The notes: generated by a model from the sequence alone, not told the origin. DNA of 64,000 bases from Saccharomonospora glauca K62 (GCF_000243395.2 NZ_CM001484.1:602089-666088), one strand, 5' to 3'; shown: positions 19,567-29,245, counted from the stretch's first letter. Made by a program: numbers and translations.

Positions 19567-19962
19567 TCACAGCCGCAGCACACAGAGGTCGTAGGCGAAG
19601 CCGCTGGTGAGCGGAAGGGGAACAGGCGGGGCGCGTCCCCCACCGGTGTGGGCCGCACGCGGTCTGAGCCTGGCGACGGTGCCAGGGAAGCGACGGACGA
19701 ATCTCACGGCGAGCAGCAGGACGATCGAGCCGACGAGCACCGCGAAGCACAGGTGGCCCAGTACCGACGAGTGGTCGTGCGACGGTGCCGGCGAATCGTC
19801 GGGCACCGGGCCGTGGTGTTCGACGGCGACCTGCTGGAGAGCGGTCGCGGAGCCGGTGTGCTCGCTGTGCTGGTCCACCACGTGATGCATGGTGACCAGC
19901 CCCAGCAACACCAGACAGAGCAGCAGCCAGCGTGGTATCACGCTCCGGCGTCCGTCGGTCAC
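19567..19962 (-). CDS. Small His-rich membrane protein (DUF6153-like)
   Basis: About 131 aa. An N-terminal membrane helix WLLLCLVLLGLVTMHHV is followed by a His-rich exported loop (MHHVVDQHSEH, VEHHGPVPDD, HDHSSVLGHLC). A second helix LCFAVLVGSIVLLLAV and a basic/Pro-rich tail come next. The layout matches the small actinobacterial DUF6153 proteins, which have no known function. The start chosen is GTG at 19962, with GGAGA upstream. The longer in-frame version from 20076 adds an Arg-rich, unlikely N-terminus. It lies just upstream of the DUF305 pair on the same strand, so all three may serve metal binding outside the membrane. Confidence 0.65.
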   Translation of the reverse strand: MTDGRRSVIPRWLLLCLVLLGLVTMHHVVDQHSEHTGSATALQQVAVEHHGPVPDDSPAPSHDHSSVLGHLCFAVLVGSIVLLLAVRFVRRFPGTVARLRPRAAHTGGGRAPPVPLPLTSGFAYDLCVLRL

Positions 19963-20113
19963 CGTGGCTCTCCGTCGAAGGAATCGTCGGTCACTACCGG
20001 AACCAGGGTAGTGACCCGGTACCGCCTCGCGCGTGGGCAGGGCTTTGCGGGGGCGGCGCCGGGTCACTGTTTTCACCCTCTCGGAAGGCGACCCGACGCC
20101 GTTTCCGTGGTTT

Positions 20114-21628
20114 TCAGCCGCCGTCTTCGACCCAGTCGAAGGTCCTCGTGACGGCCTTCTTCCAGTTGCGGTACTCGCGTTCGCGCCGGGCCTCGTCCAT
20201 GTTCGGCTCCCAGCGCTTGTCCTCGGCCCAGTTGTTGCGGATGTCGTCCTCGCTTTCCCAGAAGCCGACGGCGAGTCCCGCGGCGTAGGCGGCGCCGAGC
20301 GCGGTGGTCTCGTTGACCTTGGGGCGGATCACCGACACGCCCAGGATGTCGGCCTGGAACTGCATGAGCAGGTCGTTGACCACCATCCCGCCGTCCACTT
20401 TGAGCGTCTTCAGCGGAACACCGGAGTCGGCGTTCATCGCCTCGATCACCTCGCGGGTCTGGAACGCCGTGGCTTCGAGCACCGCGCGGCACAGGTGTCC
20501 TTTGTTGACGTACCGGGTCAGACCGACGACGGCGCCTCGGGCGTCGGAACGCCAGTACGGTGCGAACAGCCCGGAGAACGCGGGCACGATGTAGGCGCCG
20601 CCGTTGTCCTCCACTGTGCGTGCGTGGTCCTCGATCTCGGCCGCCGAGCTGATCATCTTGAGGTTGTCACGCAACCACTGCACCAGCGACCCGGTGACGG
20701 CGATGGAGCCTTCGAGCGCGTACACGGTGGGCTTCGACCCGATCTTGTAACAGACGGTGGTGAGCAGGCCGTTCTGCGACATGACCTTGTCGGTGCCCGT
20801 GTTGAGCAACACGAAGTTGCCGGTGCCGTAGGTGTTCTTGGCCTCCCCGACCGACAGGCAGGCCTGCCCGAAGGTGGCCGCCTGCTGGTCGCCGAGAATG
20901 CCGGAGATGGGCACCCCACCGAGCGCGCCGCGCTCACGGGTGGTTCCGTAGGTCTCGGACGACGATCGGATCTCCGGCAGCATGGACGTCGGGATGCCCA
21001 TGTCGGCGGCGATGTCCTCGTCCCAGGAGAGGGTGTCGAGGTCCATCAACAGCGTGCGCGAGGCGTTGGTGGGGTCGGTGACGTGGATGCCGCCGTCGAC
21101 GCCACCCGTCATGTTCCACAACACCCAGGTGTCCATGTTGCCGAACAGCAGGTCGCCGTTGTCGGCACGCTCTCGTGCACCCTCCACGTTGTCCAGAATC
21201 CACTTGATCTTGGGTCCGGAGAAGTACGTGGCCAACGGCAGTCCGGTCCGGTCGCGGTAGCGTTCCTGCCCATCGCCGAGCGCGCCGAGCTCCTGGATGA
21301 TGCGGTCGGTGCGGGTGTCCTGCCAGACGATGGCGTTGTAGACGGGTTTACCGGTCTTGCGGTCCCACACCAGCGTGGTCTCGCGTTGGTTGGTGATGCC
21401 GACGGCGGCGATGTCCCCCGCGGTGAGGTCCGCGTTGGCGAGTGCTCCGGCGGCGGTGGCCCTGACGTTGGCCCAGATCTCCTCCGCGTCGTGCTCGACC
21501 CACCCCGCCTTGGGGAAGATCTGCTTGTGCTCTCGTTGGTCGGAAGCCACGACCTGCCCGGAGCGATCGAAGATCATCGTGCGAGTCGACGTGGTGCCCT
21601 GGTCGATCGCGGCGACGTACGAAGCCAT
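20114..21628 (-). CDS. glpK: Glycerol kinase
   Basis: A 504-aa FGGY-family kinase that makes sn-glycerol 3-phosphate from glycerol and ATP. It begins [13 protein letters not shown], the N-terminal ATP motif. It includes [52 protein letters not shown] and the C-terminal [20 protein letters not shown] signature. Length is typical. The start ATG at 21628 has AGGAAAGGA upstream, and the longer upstream reading crosses into glpF in another frame. It lies 29 nt downstream of glpF in the same operon, divergent from glpD. Confidence 0.97.
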   Translation of the reverse strand: MASYVAAIDQGTTSTRTMIFDRSGQVVASDQREHKQIFPKAGWVEHDAEEIWANVRATAAGALANADLTAGDIAAVGITNQRETTLVWDRKTGKPVYNAIVWQDTRTDRIIQELGALGDGQERYRDRTGLPLATYFSGPKIKWILDNVEGARERADNGDLLFGNMDTWVLWNMTGGVDGGIHVTDPTNASRTLLMDLDTLSWDEDIAADMGIPTSMLPEIRSSSETYGTTRERGALGGVPISGILGDQQAATFGQACLSVGEAKNTYGTGNFVLLNTGTDKVMSQNGLLTTVCYKIGSKPTVYALEGSIAVTGSLVQWLRDNLKMISSAAEIEDHARTVEDNGGAYIVPAFSGLFAPYWRSDARGAVVGLTRYVNKGHLCRAVLEATAFQTREVIEAMNADSGVPLKTLKVDGGMVVNDLLMQFQADILGVSVIRPKVNETTALGAAYAAGLAVGFWESEDDIRNNWAEDKRWEPNMDEARREREYRNWKKAVTRTFDWVEDGG

Positions 21629-21657
21629 GATGTCCTTTCCTCGTGCTCGGCCGCCGG

Positions 21658-22611
21658 TCACTCGGCCGACTTGCGGGTCTCGGTCTCGTCGGTGGGCTCG
21701 GGCACCCGTCCCGGCGGGGGCGCCTCGACCTCGCCGGAGAGTTCCTGCCTGGCCTTGAGGACCTGACCGATGAAGAGGTCGTAGACCAGGATGCCGACCA
21801 CACCGCCGATGAGGGGGCCGACGATCGGGATCCACCAGTAGTTGCTGAACCATTCGCCGTTGCCGGGGAACGCCGCTTCGCCCCAGCCCGCGAAGAACGC
21901 CAGCAGTCGGGGGCCGAAGTCACGGGCCGGGTTGATGGCGTATCCGGCGTTGGTGCCGAAGCTCAACCCGATGGCCACCACGACGAAACCGGTAACCCAC
22001 GGACCGAAGTTGCTCTGTGGCGCCTGGTTACGGCTGTCGATCAGGGCGGCGATGGCCAACACGAGAATGGCCGTGCCCACGATCTGGTCGACCAGCGGCC
22101 CCCACACTCCGCCTCCGAAGTACTCGGCGGGGAACGTCGCAAAGATGGAGAAGCTCGGTACCGACTCGGCCTTGTCCGCGAAGCCTTCGGCCGCGTTGAA
22201 CGCGTTGATGGCGTCGGAGTAGACCCAGTACACGATGGCCGCGCCGACGAACGCGCCGAGGATTTGTGCCACCCAGTAAGCCGGTACTTTCGCCCAGGGG
22301 AACTGGCGTCTTACGGCGAATGCCAGTGTCACGGCGGGGTTGATGTGGGCACCGCTGATCCCGCCCGCGACGTAGACACCGAACGTCACCGCGAGACCCC
22401 AGCCGAACGCGATGATCAGCCAGTTGCCCGGTCCGAAGGCGTCCATTTGTCGTCCGGACCCCGGTAGACCGGCGAGCGCGACAGCGACCGAACCACATCC
22501 CAGCAGGATGAGTACCGCTGTCCCCAGGAATTCGGCCAGCAGCTCTCCTCCGGTGTTCGACCGAAGTCTGGCTAGGCTGCTGGTTTGGTGACGGGAGTCC
22601 TTCACACTCAT
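21658..22611 (-). CDS. glpF: Aquaglyceroporin (MIP family), glycerol facilitator
   Basis: A 317-aa channel with six membrane helices and the two half-helix NPA motifs, [10 protein letters not shown] and [10 protein letters not shown]. The Asp after the second NPA motif is the glycerol-facilitator hallmark, as opposed to pure water channels. The N-terminus (about 1-25) and the C-terminal tail rich in Pro/Glu (about 285-317) are cytoplasmic. It lets glycerol diffuse in for the adjacent GlpK. The start is ATG at 22611 with GGAGGT 6 nt upstream. It is the first gene of the glpF-glpK operon. Confidence 0.95.
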   Translation of the reverse strand: MSVKDSRHQTSSLARLRSNTGGELLAEFLGTAVLILLGCGSVAVALAGLPGSGRQMDAFGPGNWLIIAFGWGLAVTFGVYVAGGISGAHINPAVTLAFAVRRQFPWAKVPAYWVAQILGAFVGAAIVYWVYSDAINAFNAAEGFADKAESVPSFSIFATFPAEYFGGGVWGPLVDQIVGTAILVLAIAALIDSRNQAPQSNFGPWVTGFVVVAIGLSFGTNAGYAINPARDFGPRLLAFFAGWGEAAFPGNGEWFSNYWWIPIVGPLIGGVVGILVYDLFIGQVLKARQELSGEVEAPPPGRVPEPTDETETRKSAE

Positions 22612-22813
22612 GCCACACCTCCGCCTTCAGCCGGGACGTCGTTATCCCTTCACCTCATCGTGCTCTGTCGACACCGCCCGAACAACATCTGAACGGCGCA
22701 GTGCGGTTCAGGTTGATTGCCCCTGATTGCCCACACCGGAACGTGGGAAGCTCAATAAGTGCTGTGGACGTGAGATCCGACGGCGAGATGTCCGCCGAGG
22801 CGAGGAGGCGAGA
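22612..22813. promoter_or_regulatory. Divergent glpF/glpD control region with candidate operators
   Basis: This 202-nt gap drives glpFK to the left and glpD to the right. It contains an inverted repeat, CTGAACGGC (22689-22697) and GCGGTTCAG (22703-22711), with 8 of 9 positions paired around 5 nt. It also contains a 10-bp-period direct repeat of TGATTGCCC (22714-22722 and 22724-22732). These are the best candidates for binding sites of a glycerol regulator. No regulator gene is adjacent. Confidence 0.45.
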
Positions 22814-24529
22814 GTGACTGTGTCGTTGGGACCGGCGAATCGCGAGGAGTCGTGGCAGCGACTGGGCAGCGAGAGTTTCGACCTCGTCGTTGTGGGCGGG
22901 GGTGTGGTCGGCGTGGGCGCGGCTCTCGACGCGGCCACTCGGGGACTCCGGGTCGCCCTGGTGGAGGCGCGCGATCTCGCCTCGGGAACGTCGAGCAGAT
23001 CGAGCAAGTTGTTCCACGGAGGGTTGCGCTACCTCGAACAACTCGAATTCGGATTGGTGCGGGAAGCGCTACGGGAGCGGGAGCTCATGCTGACCACCAT
23101 CGCCCCGCACCTGGTGAAGCCGGTGAGCTTTCTGTACCCGTTGACTCACCGGCTGTGGGAGCGCCCCTACACGGCGGCGGGGCTGCTGCTGTACGACACG
23201 ATGGGCGGCGCGCGCTCGGTTCCGGGGCAGAAACACCTGACCAGGGCCGGGGCGCTGCGTATGGTGCCCGCGTTGAAACGGGACGCGCTCATCGGCGGTA
23301 TCCGCTACTACGACGCGACGGCCGACGACGCCCGGCACACGATGATGGTGGCGAGGACCGCGGCCCACTACGGCGCCGTGGTGCGGACGTCCACACAGGT
23401 CGTGAAGTTCCTGCGCGAGGCCGACCGCGTCACCGGGGTGCGGGTTCGCGACGTGGAGGACGGCAGGGAGACCGACGTCCGGGCATCCGTCGTGGTCAAC
23501 TGCACCGGCGTGTGGACGGACGAGCTGCAGCACCTTGCGGGCAGCCGGGGACGGTTCCGGGTGCGGGCCAGCAAGGGCGTGCACATCGTGGTGCCGCGCG
23601 ATCGCATCGTGTCGGAGACCGGGCTGATCCTGCGCACGGAGAAGTCGGTGTTGTTCGTCATCCCGTGGCGGAGCAACCACTGGATCGTGGGCACCACCGA
23701 CACCGACTGGCACCTCGACCTCGCGCACCCGGCCGCTACCAAGAGTGACATCGACTACATTCTGGACCACGTGAACCGGGTCCTGGCGACTCCGCTGACC
23801 CACGACGACATCGAGGGTGTCTACGCCGGACTGCGCCCGTTGCTGGCGGGGGAGAGCGAGGAGACCTCGAAGCTGTCCCGCGAGCACGCGGTGGCGAGGG
23901 TGGCTCCCGGCCTGGTCGCCATCGCGGGCGGCAAGTACACGACCTACCGGGTCATGGCGGCGGACGCCGTGGACGCCGCGGCGGCCGACCTGCCGGGGCG
24001 AGCTCGACCGTCCATCACGAACAAGGTGCCGCTGCTGGGCGCGGACGGCTATCACGCGCTGGTGAACCAGGCCGATCAGATCGCGGCCACGCATGGGCTG
24101 CATCCGTATCGGGTGCGGCATCTGCTCGACCGGTACGGCTCGCTCGTGTGGGAGGTGCTCGCGCAGGCCAAGGACAGGCCCGAGTTGCTGAAGCCGATCG
24201 ACGCGGCGCCCGACTACCTGCGGGTGGAGGCGGTGTACGCGGCAAGCCACGAGGGCGCGCTCCATCTGGAGGACGTGCTGGCACGGCGCATGCGCATCTC
24301 GATCGAGTACCCGCATCGCGGGGTGGACTGCGCCGAGCAGGTGGCCGACCTGGTGGGTGAGGTGCTGGGTTGGTCCGCCGAGACGAAGGCGCGGGAGGTG
24401 GAGGTGTACCGCGCGAGGGTCAACGCCGAGCGGGAGTCGCAGAGCGAGCTGAACGACGAGGGGGCCGACGCGCGCAGGCTGGCGGCTCCGGAGGCCAGGG
24501 CGGGCCTGGTCGACGTGGCCGCGAGCTGA
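22814..24529 (+). CDS. glpD: Aerobic glycerol-3-phosphate dehydrogenase
   Basis: A 571-aa FAD flavoprotein that oxidises glycerol 3-phosphate to dihydroxyacetone phosphate at the membrane and passes electrons to quinones. The FAD motif is DLVVVGGGVVGVGAALDAATRG, from about 21. SSRSSKLFHGGLRYLE, IGGIRYYDATADDARHTM, GTTDTDWHLDL and the C-terminal GGKYTTYRVMA with the added helical domain follow the family. The GTG at 22814 has GGAGG 6 nt upstream. Together with glpF and glpK it gives a full glycerol entry pathway. In mycobacteria glpD2 sits in the same lpdA neighbourhood. Confidence 0.96.
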   Translation: MTVSLGPANREESWQRLGSESFDLVVVGGGVVGVGAALDAATRGLRVALVEARDLASGTSSRSSKLFHGGLRYLEQLEFGLVREALRERELMLTTIAPHLVKPVSFLYPLTHRLWERPYTAAGLLLYDTMGGARSVPGQKHLTRAGALRMVPALKRDALIGGIRYYDATADDARHTMMVARTAAHYGAVVRTSTQVVKFLREADRVTGVRVRDVEDGRETDVRASVVVNCTGVWTDELQHLAGSRGRFRVRASKGVHIVVPRDRIVSETGLILRTEKSVLFVIPWRSNHWIVGTTDTDWHLDLAHPAATKSDIDYILDHVNRVLATPLTHDDIEGVYAGLRPLLAGESEETSKLSREHAVARVAPGLVAIAGGKYTTYRVMAADAVDAAAADLPGRARPSITNKVPLLGADGYHALVNQADQIAATHGLHPYRVRHLLDRYGSLVWEVLAQAKDRPELLKPIDAAPDYLRVEAVYAASHEGALHLEDVLARRMRISIEYPHRGVDCAEQVADLVGEVLGWSAETKAREVEVYRARVNAERESQSELNDEGADARRLAAPEARAGLVDVAAS

Positions 24530-24535
24530 CTTTCC

Positions 24536-24551
24536 GGGAGCCGGGGCTCCC
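24536..24551. terminator. GC hairpin between convergent glpD and GNAT genes
   Basis: GGGAGC and GCTCCC pair around CGGG in the 71-nt gap between two converging stop codons. A T run is lacking, as is common in actinobacteria, so it may act as a weak bidirectional terminator. Confidence 0.4.
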
Positions 24552-24600
24552 CGAGCCCGGTGGCCCCGCTCCCGTTCGGGGGTCGAGGTCCGTCGTGGTG

Positions 24601-25116
24601 TCAGGCGTCGGTGGCGGTTAGCCGGTGCCGGAGCAGGTCCCCGTCGGAGCCCGCCGGGGTGAAGCCGCAGCGTCGGGCCACCTCACGGGAGGCGTGGTTG
24701 TCCGGTGAGTGGGCGTAGCAGATCTCCCGCAGCCCCAACGCGTCGAAACCGAAGCGCACCACCGCACCCACCACCGCGGTGGCGACGCCCTTGCCCCGCG
24801 CGGCGGGGGTGACCCACACGGCCACCTCCGCGGTGCCCTCGGTCGGGTCGAGGTCCTTGAGCCCCACCTCGCCCAGCAGTTCCCCGGTCGTCGGCTCCGC
24901 GATCGCCCAGGAACACCGCCGGTCGGCGGCCCATTCCTCGGCGCGTCGGCGCACGTAGTCGCCGGCGGCGTCGAGCGTGTCGACCACGTAGGAGACGAAC
25001 CGGCGCATGAGCGGGTCGGCGAAGGCCGCGACGAGTGCGGGACGGTCGTCCACGAGGTGATCCGCCCTCAGTTGCCGCAGGTAGTACCCACCCGTGTTGA
25101 TCTCGACCGGTTCCAC
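24601..25116 (-). CDS. GNAT-family N-acetyltransferase (RimJ/RimL-like)
   Basis: A 171-aa GNAT enzyme. Its core includes CSWAIAEPTTGELLGEVGLKDLD, TAEVAVWVTPAARGKGVATAVVGAV (the acetyl-CoA pyrophosphate loop, R-G-K-G-V-A, at about 110-116) and ICYAHSPDNHASREVARRCGF, the N-x-x-S helix typical of RimJ-like members. The acceptor (protein N-terminus, amino acid or drug) is unknown. The start is GTG at 25116 with TAGACT ending 7 nt upstream, so it is probably leaderless. It converges on glpD. Confidence 0.85.
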   Translation of the reverse strand: MEPVEINTGGYYLRQLRADHLVDDRPALVAAFADPLMRRFVSYVVDTLDAAGDYVRRRAEEWAADRRCSWAIAEPTTGELLGEVGLKDLDPTEGTAEVAVWVTPAARGKGVATAVVGAVVRFGFDALGLREICYAHSPDNHASREVARRCGFTPAGSDGDLLRHRLTATDA

Positions 25117-25123
25117 GTTCGGC

Positions 25124-25129
25124 AGTCTA
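25124..25129 (-). promoter_or_regulatory. Probable -10 element of the GNAT gene
   Basis: Minus-strand TAGACT (TANNNT) lies 7 nt before GTG at 25116, and no Shine-Dalgarno is present. A leaderless transcript is likely. Confidence 0.5.
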
Positions 25130-25162
25130 GGAGTTCGTGCCGCGGCGAGCGGTGTCGCGCGC

Positions 25163-25567
25163 TCAGCGGCGGTGCCGACCGAGCGATCCCACGAGCAGCG
25201 CCACCACGACGGGAAGGACGAACATGAAGATCCCGAACCGGCCCGCGGTGAAGAACAGCGCGATGGCCAGCACCGCCGCGATGGGGACGGCCATCGCCGA
25301 GAGGCGGCGGCCGAGCGGCGGTGTCGGAACGGTCGCGCGCACCGCCTCGACCTCCGGCGCCGGTTTCAGCACGGAGGGGTAGGGCTCGGGCAGGTCGGAG
25401 AAGACCGCGGCGAGGTCACCCCTCGTCTTGGCAGAGCTGACCGCCGCCGAGCGTTCGTCGTACTCGACGAGATCGAGCCGCCCCGTGCGAACGTGCTCGG
25501 CCAGCGCGTCCAGGGCTTCGGCGCGCTCGGCGTCGCTGAGGCGGAAGTTCGGTCGGTCGACGGTCAC
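25163..25567 (-). CDS. DUF1707 membrane protein
   Basis: About 134 aa. The N-terminal DUF1707 module (about 8-60) contains RLSDAERAEALDALAEHVRTGRLDLVEYDERSA in pieces, the short helix-strand unit common at the start of actinobacterial membrane proteins. A hydrophobic C-terminal half follows, with helices IAAVLAIALFF and IFMFVLPVVVALLV. Its function is unknown; the module is thought to mediate protein contacts. TACCAT lies 6 nt before GTG at 25567, which favours this start over the GTG one codon upstream. Confidence 0.8.
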   Translation of the reverse strand: MTVDRPNFRLSDAERAEALDALAEHVRTGRLDLVEYDERSAAVSSAKTRGDLAAVFSDLPEPYPSVLKPAPEVEAVRATVPTPPLGRRLSAMAVPIAAVLAIALFFTAGRFGIFMFVLPVVVALLVGSLGRHRR

Positions 25568-25573
25568 CACACG

Positions 25574-25579
25574 ATGGTA
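25574..25579 (-). promoter_or_regulatory. Probable -10 element of the DUF1707 gene
   Basis: Minus-strand TACCAT is separated by 6 nt from the GTG at 25567. It fits the leaderless pattern repeated in this window. Confidence 0.45.
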
Positions 25580-25639
25580 GGTCGCCGACGACGCCGACCA
25601 CCAACGTCCGACGCTCCGTGAACGCCCCGACGCGCCGGG

Positions 25640-27409
25640 TCAGTCCTTGATCTCCAGCAGCACGGCCCCCTGGCTCACCGACGCACCGACTTCGGCGGAC
25701 AGTCCCGTGACCGTGCCCGCCTTGTGGGCGGTGACCGGATTCTCCATCTTCATGGCTTCCAGCACGACCACAAGGTCGCCCGCCTCCACCTGTTGGCCCT
25801 CGGTGACGGCGACCTTGACGATGGTGCCCTGCATGGGCGCGGTGACGGCGTCGCCACTGGCCACGGTCTTGGTGCCGCCCCCGCGTTTGCGCGGCTTGGG
25901 CTTGGCGGTGCGGGATGCGCCCCCGAGGGAGAGGTTGCCGGGCAGCGACACCTCAAGCCGGCGGCCCCCGACCTCCACCACCACGGTCTGCCGCGGGGTC
26001 TCGTCCTCGGCCACCTCGTTCGGCGCGGTGAACGGTTCGATGGTGTTGTCGAACTCGGTTTCGATCCAGCGGGTGTGCACGGAGAAGCCCGTGCCATCGC
26101 CGACGAACGCCTCGTCCCGCAGTACCGCGCGGTGGAAAGGCAGCACGGTGGCGATGCCTTCGACGGTCATCTCGTCGAGGGCGCGCCGGGCGCGTTCGAT
26201 CGCCTGCTGCCGGTCGGCTCCCGTGACGATCAGCTTGGCGAGCATCGAGTCGAACTGGCCGCCGACCACGGTGCCCTCCTCGACCCCCGAGTCGACGCGC
26301 ACGCCGGGACCCGTGGGGAGCACGAGCTTCGTCACGGTGCCGGGGGCGGGCAGGAAGTTACGACCGGCGTCCTCGCCGTTGATGCGGAACTCGATGGAGT
26401 GTCCGCGCGGGGTCGGGTCCTCCGGGAACGGGAGCGTGCCGCCCTCGGCGATGCGGAACTGCTCGCGCACGAGGTCGATCCCGGTGGTCTCCTCCGAGAC
26501 GGGGTGTTCCACCTGCAGCCGGGTGTTGACCTCCAGGAACGAGATCGTGCCATCGGCACCCACGAGGTACTCCACGGTGCCCGCGCCGGAGTAGCCGGCC
26601 TCGCGGCAGATGGCTTTGGCGGAGCTGTGGATGATCTCGCGCTGTTCGTCGGTGAGGAAGGGCGCGGGCGCCTCCTCGACGAGTTTCTGGTGACGACGCT
26701 GCAACGAGCAGTCGCGCGTGCCCACGACGACGACGTTGCCGTGCTTGTCGGCCAGCACCTGCGCCTCGACGTGCCGAGGCTTGTCGAGGTAGCGCTCGAC
26801 GAAGCACTCGCCGCGCCCGAACGCGGCGACCGCCTCGCGGGTGGCCGACTCGAACAGCTCGGGAATCTCCTCCCGCGTGCGCGCCACCTTCAGGCCACGA
26901 CCGCCACCACCGAACGCGGCCTTGATGGCCACCGGTAGCCCGTACTCGTCGGCGAACGCCACGATCTCCTCGGCGCTCGACACCGGGTCCTTCGTACCGG
27001 GCACCAGGGGAGCGCCCGCCTTCATGGCGATGTGTCGAGCGGTGACCTTGTCGCCGAGGTCGCGGATGGCCTGTGGGCTGGGCCCGATCCACGTGAGACC
27101 CGCGTCGAGCACGGCCTGCGCGAAATCGGCGTTTTCGGACAGAAAGCCGTAGCCGGGGTGTACGGAGTCGGCTCCGGAGCGCTTGGCCACGTCGAGCAGT
27201 TTGTCGATGACGAGGTAGGTCTCCGCCGCCGTGGAACCCCGGAGGGCGAACGCCTCATCGGCCATCCGTACGTGCGGTGCGTCGCGGTCGGGATCGGCGT
27301 AGACGGCGACACTGGCCAGTCCCGCGTCCCGTGCTGCGCGGATGACCCGCACGGCGATCTCCCCGCGGTTGGCGATGAGCACCTTTCGCACGGCGGCTGG
27401 TTCCGGCAC
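25640..27409 (-). CDS. accA3: Acyl-CoA carboxylase alpha chain (biotin carboxylase + biotin carrier)
   Basis: A 589-aa fused alpha subunit. Biotin carboxylase (about 5-450) has [20 protein letters not shown], an ATP-grasp [30 protein letters not shown] and [20 protein letters not shown]. After a linker the carrier domain bears EAMKMENP with biotinyl-Lys at about 554. It carboxylates biotin with ATP and bicarbonate for the beta chain at 29246-30886 to make methylmalonyl- or malonyl-CoA. The GTG at 27409 follows a GAGGAGG Shine-Dalgarno about 7 nt upstream. Length and synteny match AccA3 of mycolata. The biotin ligase gene is nearby at 30990. Confidence 0.95.
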   Translation of the reverse strand: MPEPAAVRKVLIANRGEIAVRVIRAARDAGLASVAVYADPDRDAPHVRMADEAFALRGSTAAETYLVIDKLLDVAKRSGADSVHPGYGFLSENADFAQAVLDAGLTWIGPSPQAIRDLGDKVTARHIAMKAGAPLVPGTKDPVSSAEEIVAFADEYGLPVAIKAAFGGGGRGLKVARTREEIPELFESATREAVAAFGRGECFVERYLDKPRHVEAQVLADKHGNVVVVGTRDCSLQRRHQKLVEEAPAPFLTDEQREIIHSSAKAICREAGYSGAGTVEYLVGADGTISFLEVNTRLQVEHPVSEETTGIDLVREQFRIAEGGTLPFPEDPTPRGHSIEFRINGEDAGRNFLPAPGTVTKLVLPTGPGVRVDSGVEEGTVVGGQFDSMLAKLIVTGADRQQAIERARRALDEMTVEGIATVLPFHRAVLRDEAFVGDGTGFSVHTRWIETEFDNTIEPFTAPNEVAEDETPRQTVVVEVGGRRLEVSLPGNLSLGGASRTAKPKPRKRGGGTKTVASGDAVTAPMQGTIVKVAVTEGQQVEAGDLVVVLEAMKMENPVTAHKAGTVTGLSAEVGASVSQGAVLLEIKD

Positions 27410-27590
27410 GCTTACCTCCTCGTTAGCTGCTCACGCGAGAGTCTACGGACGCCGCCCGGACGGTGAGACGAGAGAAGAGTCACCCCTCGTGAGGGAAAGT
27501 CACTGTCTCGGCTGGTCGGCGGGTCAAGGTCCGAACCACTTCTTGGGGACTGCCTTACCCTCTTCGCAAAAAGCAGTGAGGAGGTCGGTC

Positions 27591-28313
27591 GTGACGCGCG
27601 CTTCGCCACCCCGGAGCGTGGTGGTGACCGTGGCGGTTGCCTGGGTTCTCGCCCTCGCCGCCCAGGTGGCCGCCGCCGTGTGGGGGTCGACCGCGTCCGA
27701 TCCCGCGCGGCCCGAGCCACCGCGGTCGGCGGACGACGTCGGGTGCGGCGACGAACCGTGCCGGGTGCTCGCGTCCACCGTGGTCAACGGGATGCCGGTG
27801 GAGCTCCTGGCCGATCGCGAGGGCGGTCACGGCAGGCTCAGAGCGGGTGCGCCCTCGGGCGGGACGGTCACTGCCATGGCGTTGACCGAGCAGGGGGTGC
27901 GGCTCCACCACGACTCGTTGCGGTGTGCGGCGAGCGCGACTCCCGTGTGTCTCGTGCGGGGGCCTCTCGACGGTGGCACGGCGGGGGAGGTGCACGCCTG
28001 GCGTGCGGACTCCTGGGAGGCCGTGGGCGGCGTCCACTTCGCCGACGTGGGGATAGTGCTCGACGACGTGGTGGGCACCGCGTCGCCCGAGGTTCTCCTC
28101 CTGCGGCAGACCTGCACCGACGAGGAGGAGCCCACCGTGCGAAGGGCCGGTTGCTCCGATCCGGGGGTCCTGGCCGAGGTGGTGCGGCTCGACGGCGAGC
28201 GGGTCGGGTGCACGGAACCCGTGAACCTGCCCAGCGAGCTGCGTGGGTGGCCCGAGGTGGACGTCAGGGAAGCCGAGCTGACCGAATGCCCGGAGGATCT
28301 GGACGTACGGTGA
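27591..28313 (+). CDS. Hypothetical exported or membrane-anchored protein
   Basis: About 240 aa with no recognised family. An N-terminal hydrophobic segment (VVVTVAVAWVLALAAQVAAAVWG, taken in two parts) acts as a signal or anchor. A Cys-containing extracellular part follows, with eight or so Cys (for example VGCGDEPCRV, LRCAASATPVCLV, LRQTCTDEE, AGCSDP), suggesting disulfides in a compact exported domain. GTG at 27591 has GAGGAGG upstream. It faces away from accA3 and converges with maf with a 6-nt gap, so it sits alone in an otherwise carboxylase-centred region. No function is proposed. Confidence 0.75.
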   Translation: MTRASPPRSVVVTVAVAWVLALAAQVAAAVWGSTASDPARPEPPRSADDVGCGDEPCRVLASTVVNGMPVELLADREGGHGRLRAGAPSGGTVTAMALTEQGVRLHHDSLRCAASATPVCLVRGPLDGGTAGEVHAWRADSWEAVGGVHFADVGIVLDDVVGTASPEVLLLRQTCTDEEEPTVRRAGCSDPGVLAEVVRLDGERVGCTEPVNLPSELRGWPEVDVREAELTECPEDLDVR

Positions 28314-28319
28314 GGCCGC

Positions 28320-28949
28320 TCACGAGCGGGCGCGCTCGCCCCAGAACGTGACCACGCCGACCCCGACCTCCGCGAGGAGCTGCCGGGTCAGCGGCAGGCT
28401 GATGCCGATGACGCTGGACGGATCGCCGTCCACGCCCTCGACGAACCAGCCGCCCAGCCCGTCGAGCGTGAACGCGCCCGCGACCGCCAGCGGCTCGCCG
28501 GTGGCGAGGTAGGCGTCGAGTTCCGTGTCGCTGGGGGTGGAGAACCGCACGGTGGTGACCCGCGTGCCTTCCGCGCGTGCCACCACGGCGCCGTCCCCGG
28601 AGCGGACCACGGCGTGGCCGGTCAACAACTCGCCCGTGCCGCCCGCCATGTCCTTCCACCGCGTGCGGGCGACCTCGACCGTGCCCGGTTTGCCCACGAC
28701 CCGACCGCCGATGGAGAGCATGGAGTCGCAGCCGACCACCACGGTGTCCTCCGCGCCGTCCAGGCGAGAGGCGACCTCGTCGGCCTTGGCGGCGGCGAGG
28801 GCGGTCACGAGCTCGGCGGGGGTGGGATCGGACAGTGACGCGGCGATCGCGTCCTCATCGACCCCGGAGACCACGACCTCGGGCTCGATCCCGGCGGCAC
28901 GCAGGACGGCCAGCCGGGCGGGGGAAGCGGAAGCCAGGACGAAACGCAC
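28320..28949 (-). CDS. maf: Maf-family nucleoside triphosphate pyrophosphatase
   Basis: A 209-aa Maf protein. The N-terminal FVLASASPARLAVLRAAGIEPEVVVSGVDE contains the S-x-S-P-R-type substrate loop (here ASASPAR). VVVGCDSMLSIGGRVVGKP carries the catalytic Asp, and the C-terminus has GAFTLDGLGGWFVEGVDGD. Maf enzymes hydrolyse modified or canonical NTPs to monophosphates and can slow septum formation. GTG at 28949 has TAGCCT 6 nt upstream, so it is probably leaderless, with a promoter separate from the accD5-accE operon just upstream. Confidence 0.93.
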   Translation of the reverse strand: MRFVLASASPARLAVLRAAGIEPEVVVSGVDEDAIAASLSDPTPAELVTALAAAKADEVASRLDGAEDTVVVGCDSMLSIGGRVVGKPGTVEVARTRWKDMAGGTGELLTGHAVVRSGDGAVVARAEGTRVTTVRFSTPSDTELDAYLATGEPLAVAGAFTLDGLGGWFVEGVDGDPSSVIGISLPLTRQLLAEVGVGVVTFWGERARS

Positions 28950-28955
28950 CCCGCA

Positions 28956-28961
28956 AGGCTA
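28956..28961 (-). promoter_or_regulatory. Probable -10 element of maf
   Basis: Minus-strand TAGCCT ends exactly 6 nt before GTG at 28949. This fits a leaderless transcript and separates maf from the accE gene that stops at 28988. Confidence 0.5.
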
Positions 28962-28987
28962 GGACATGCCGTGGGGCGGCTCCGCGG

Positions 28988-29209
28988 TCAGGCCGGGTAG
29001 GCCGACGCCCGCCACGCGGTGGGGCCGGGCCGGGCGGGCAGCCGCAACCGGGAGGCGGGATCGGCCCAGCGCGAGGACGGCCGGGACGCCTCCCCTCCGG
29101 CCGCGCCCGCCGAGGCGAGCCCCGCCACGACGACGGTGAGCGCGGCCAGTTCCGCGTCGTCGGGACGGCCCTTCACGACGTGCAGCAGCGGGGTGCCCTC
29201 GTCAGCCAT
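28988..29209 (-). CDS. accE: Acyl-CoA carboxylase epsilon subunit
   Basis: A 73-aa small subunit. It starts LLHVVKGRPDDAELAALTVVVAGLAS, the helical element that contacts the beta chain, and ends with the family tail of W, P and aromatic residues (SRWADPASRLRLPAR, GPTAWRASAYP). Epsilon subunits stabilise and activate the AccA3-AccD5 complex in actinomycetes. The ATG at 29209 has GGAAGG upstream and lies 36 nt after accD5, so the two are co-transcribed. The gene is easy to miss because of its size. Confidence 0.9.
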   Translation of the reverse strand: MADEGTPLLHVVKGRPDDAELAALTVVVAGLASAGAAGGEASRPSSRWADPASRLRLPARPGPTAWRASAYPA

Positions 29210-29245
29210 CGGCCACCTTCCGGAGGTTCGGGGATACCACGGCGG

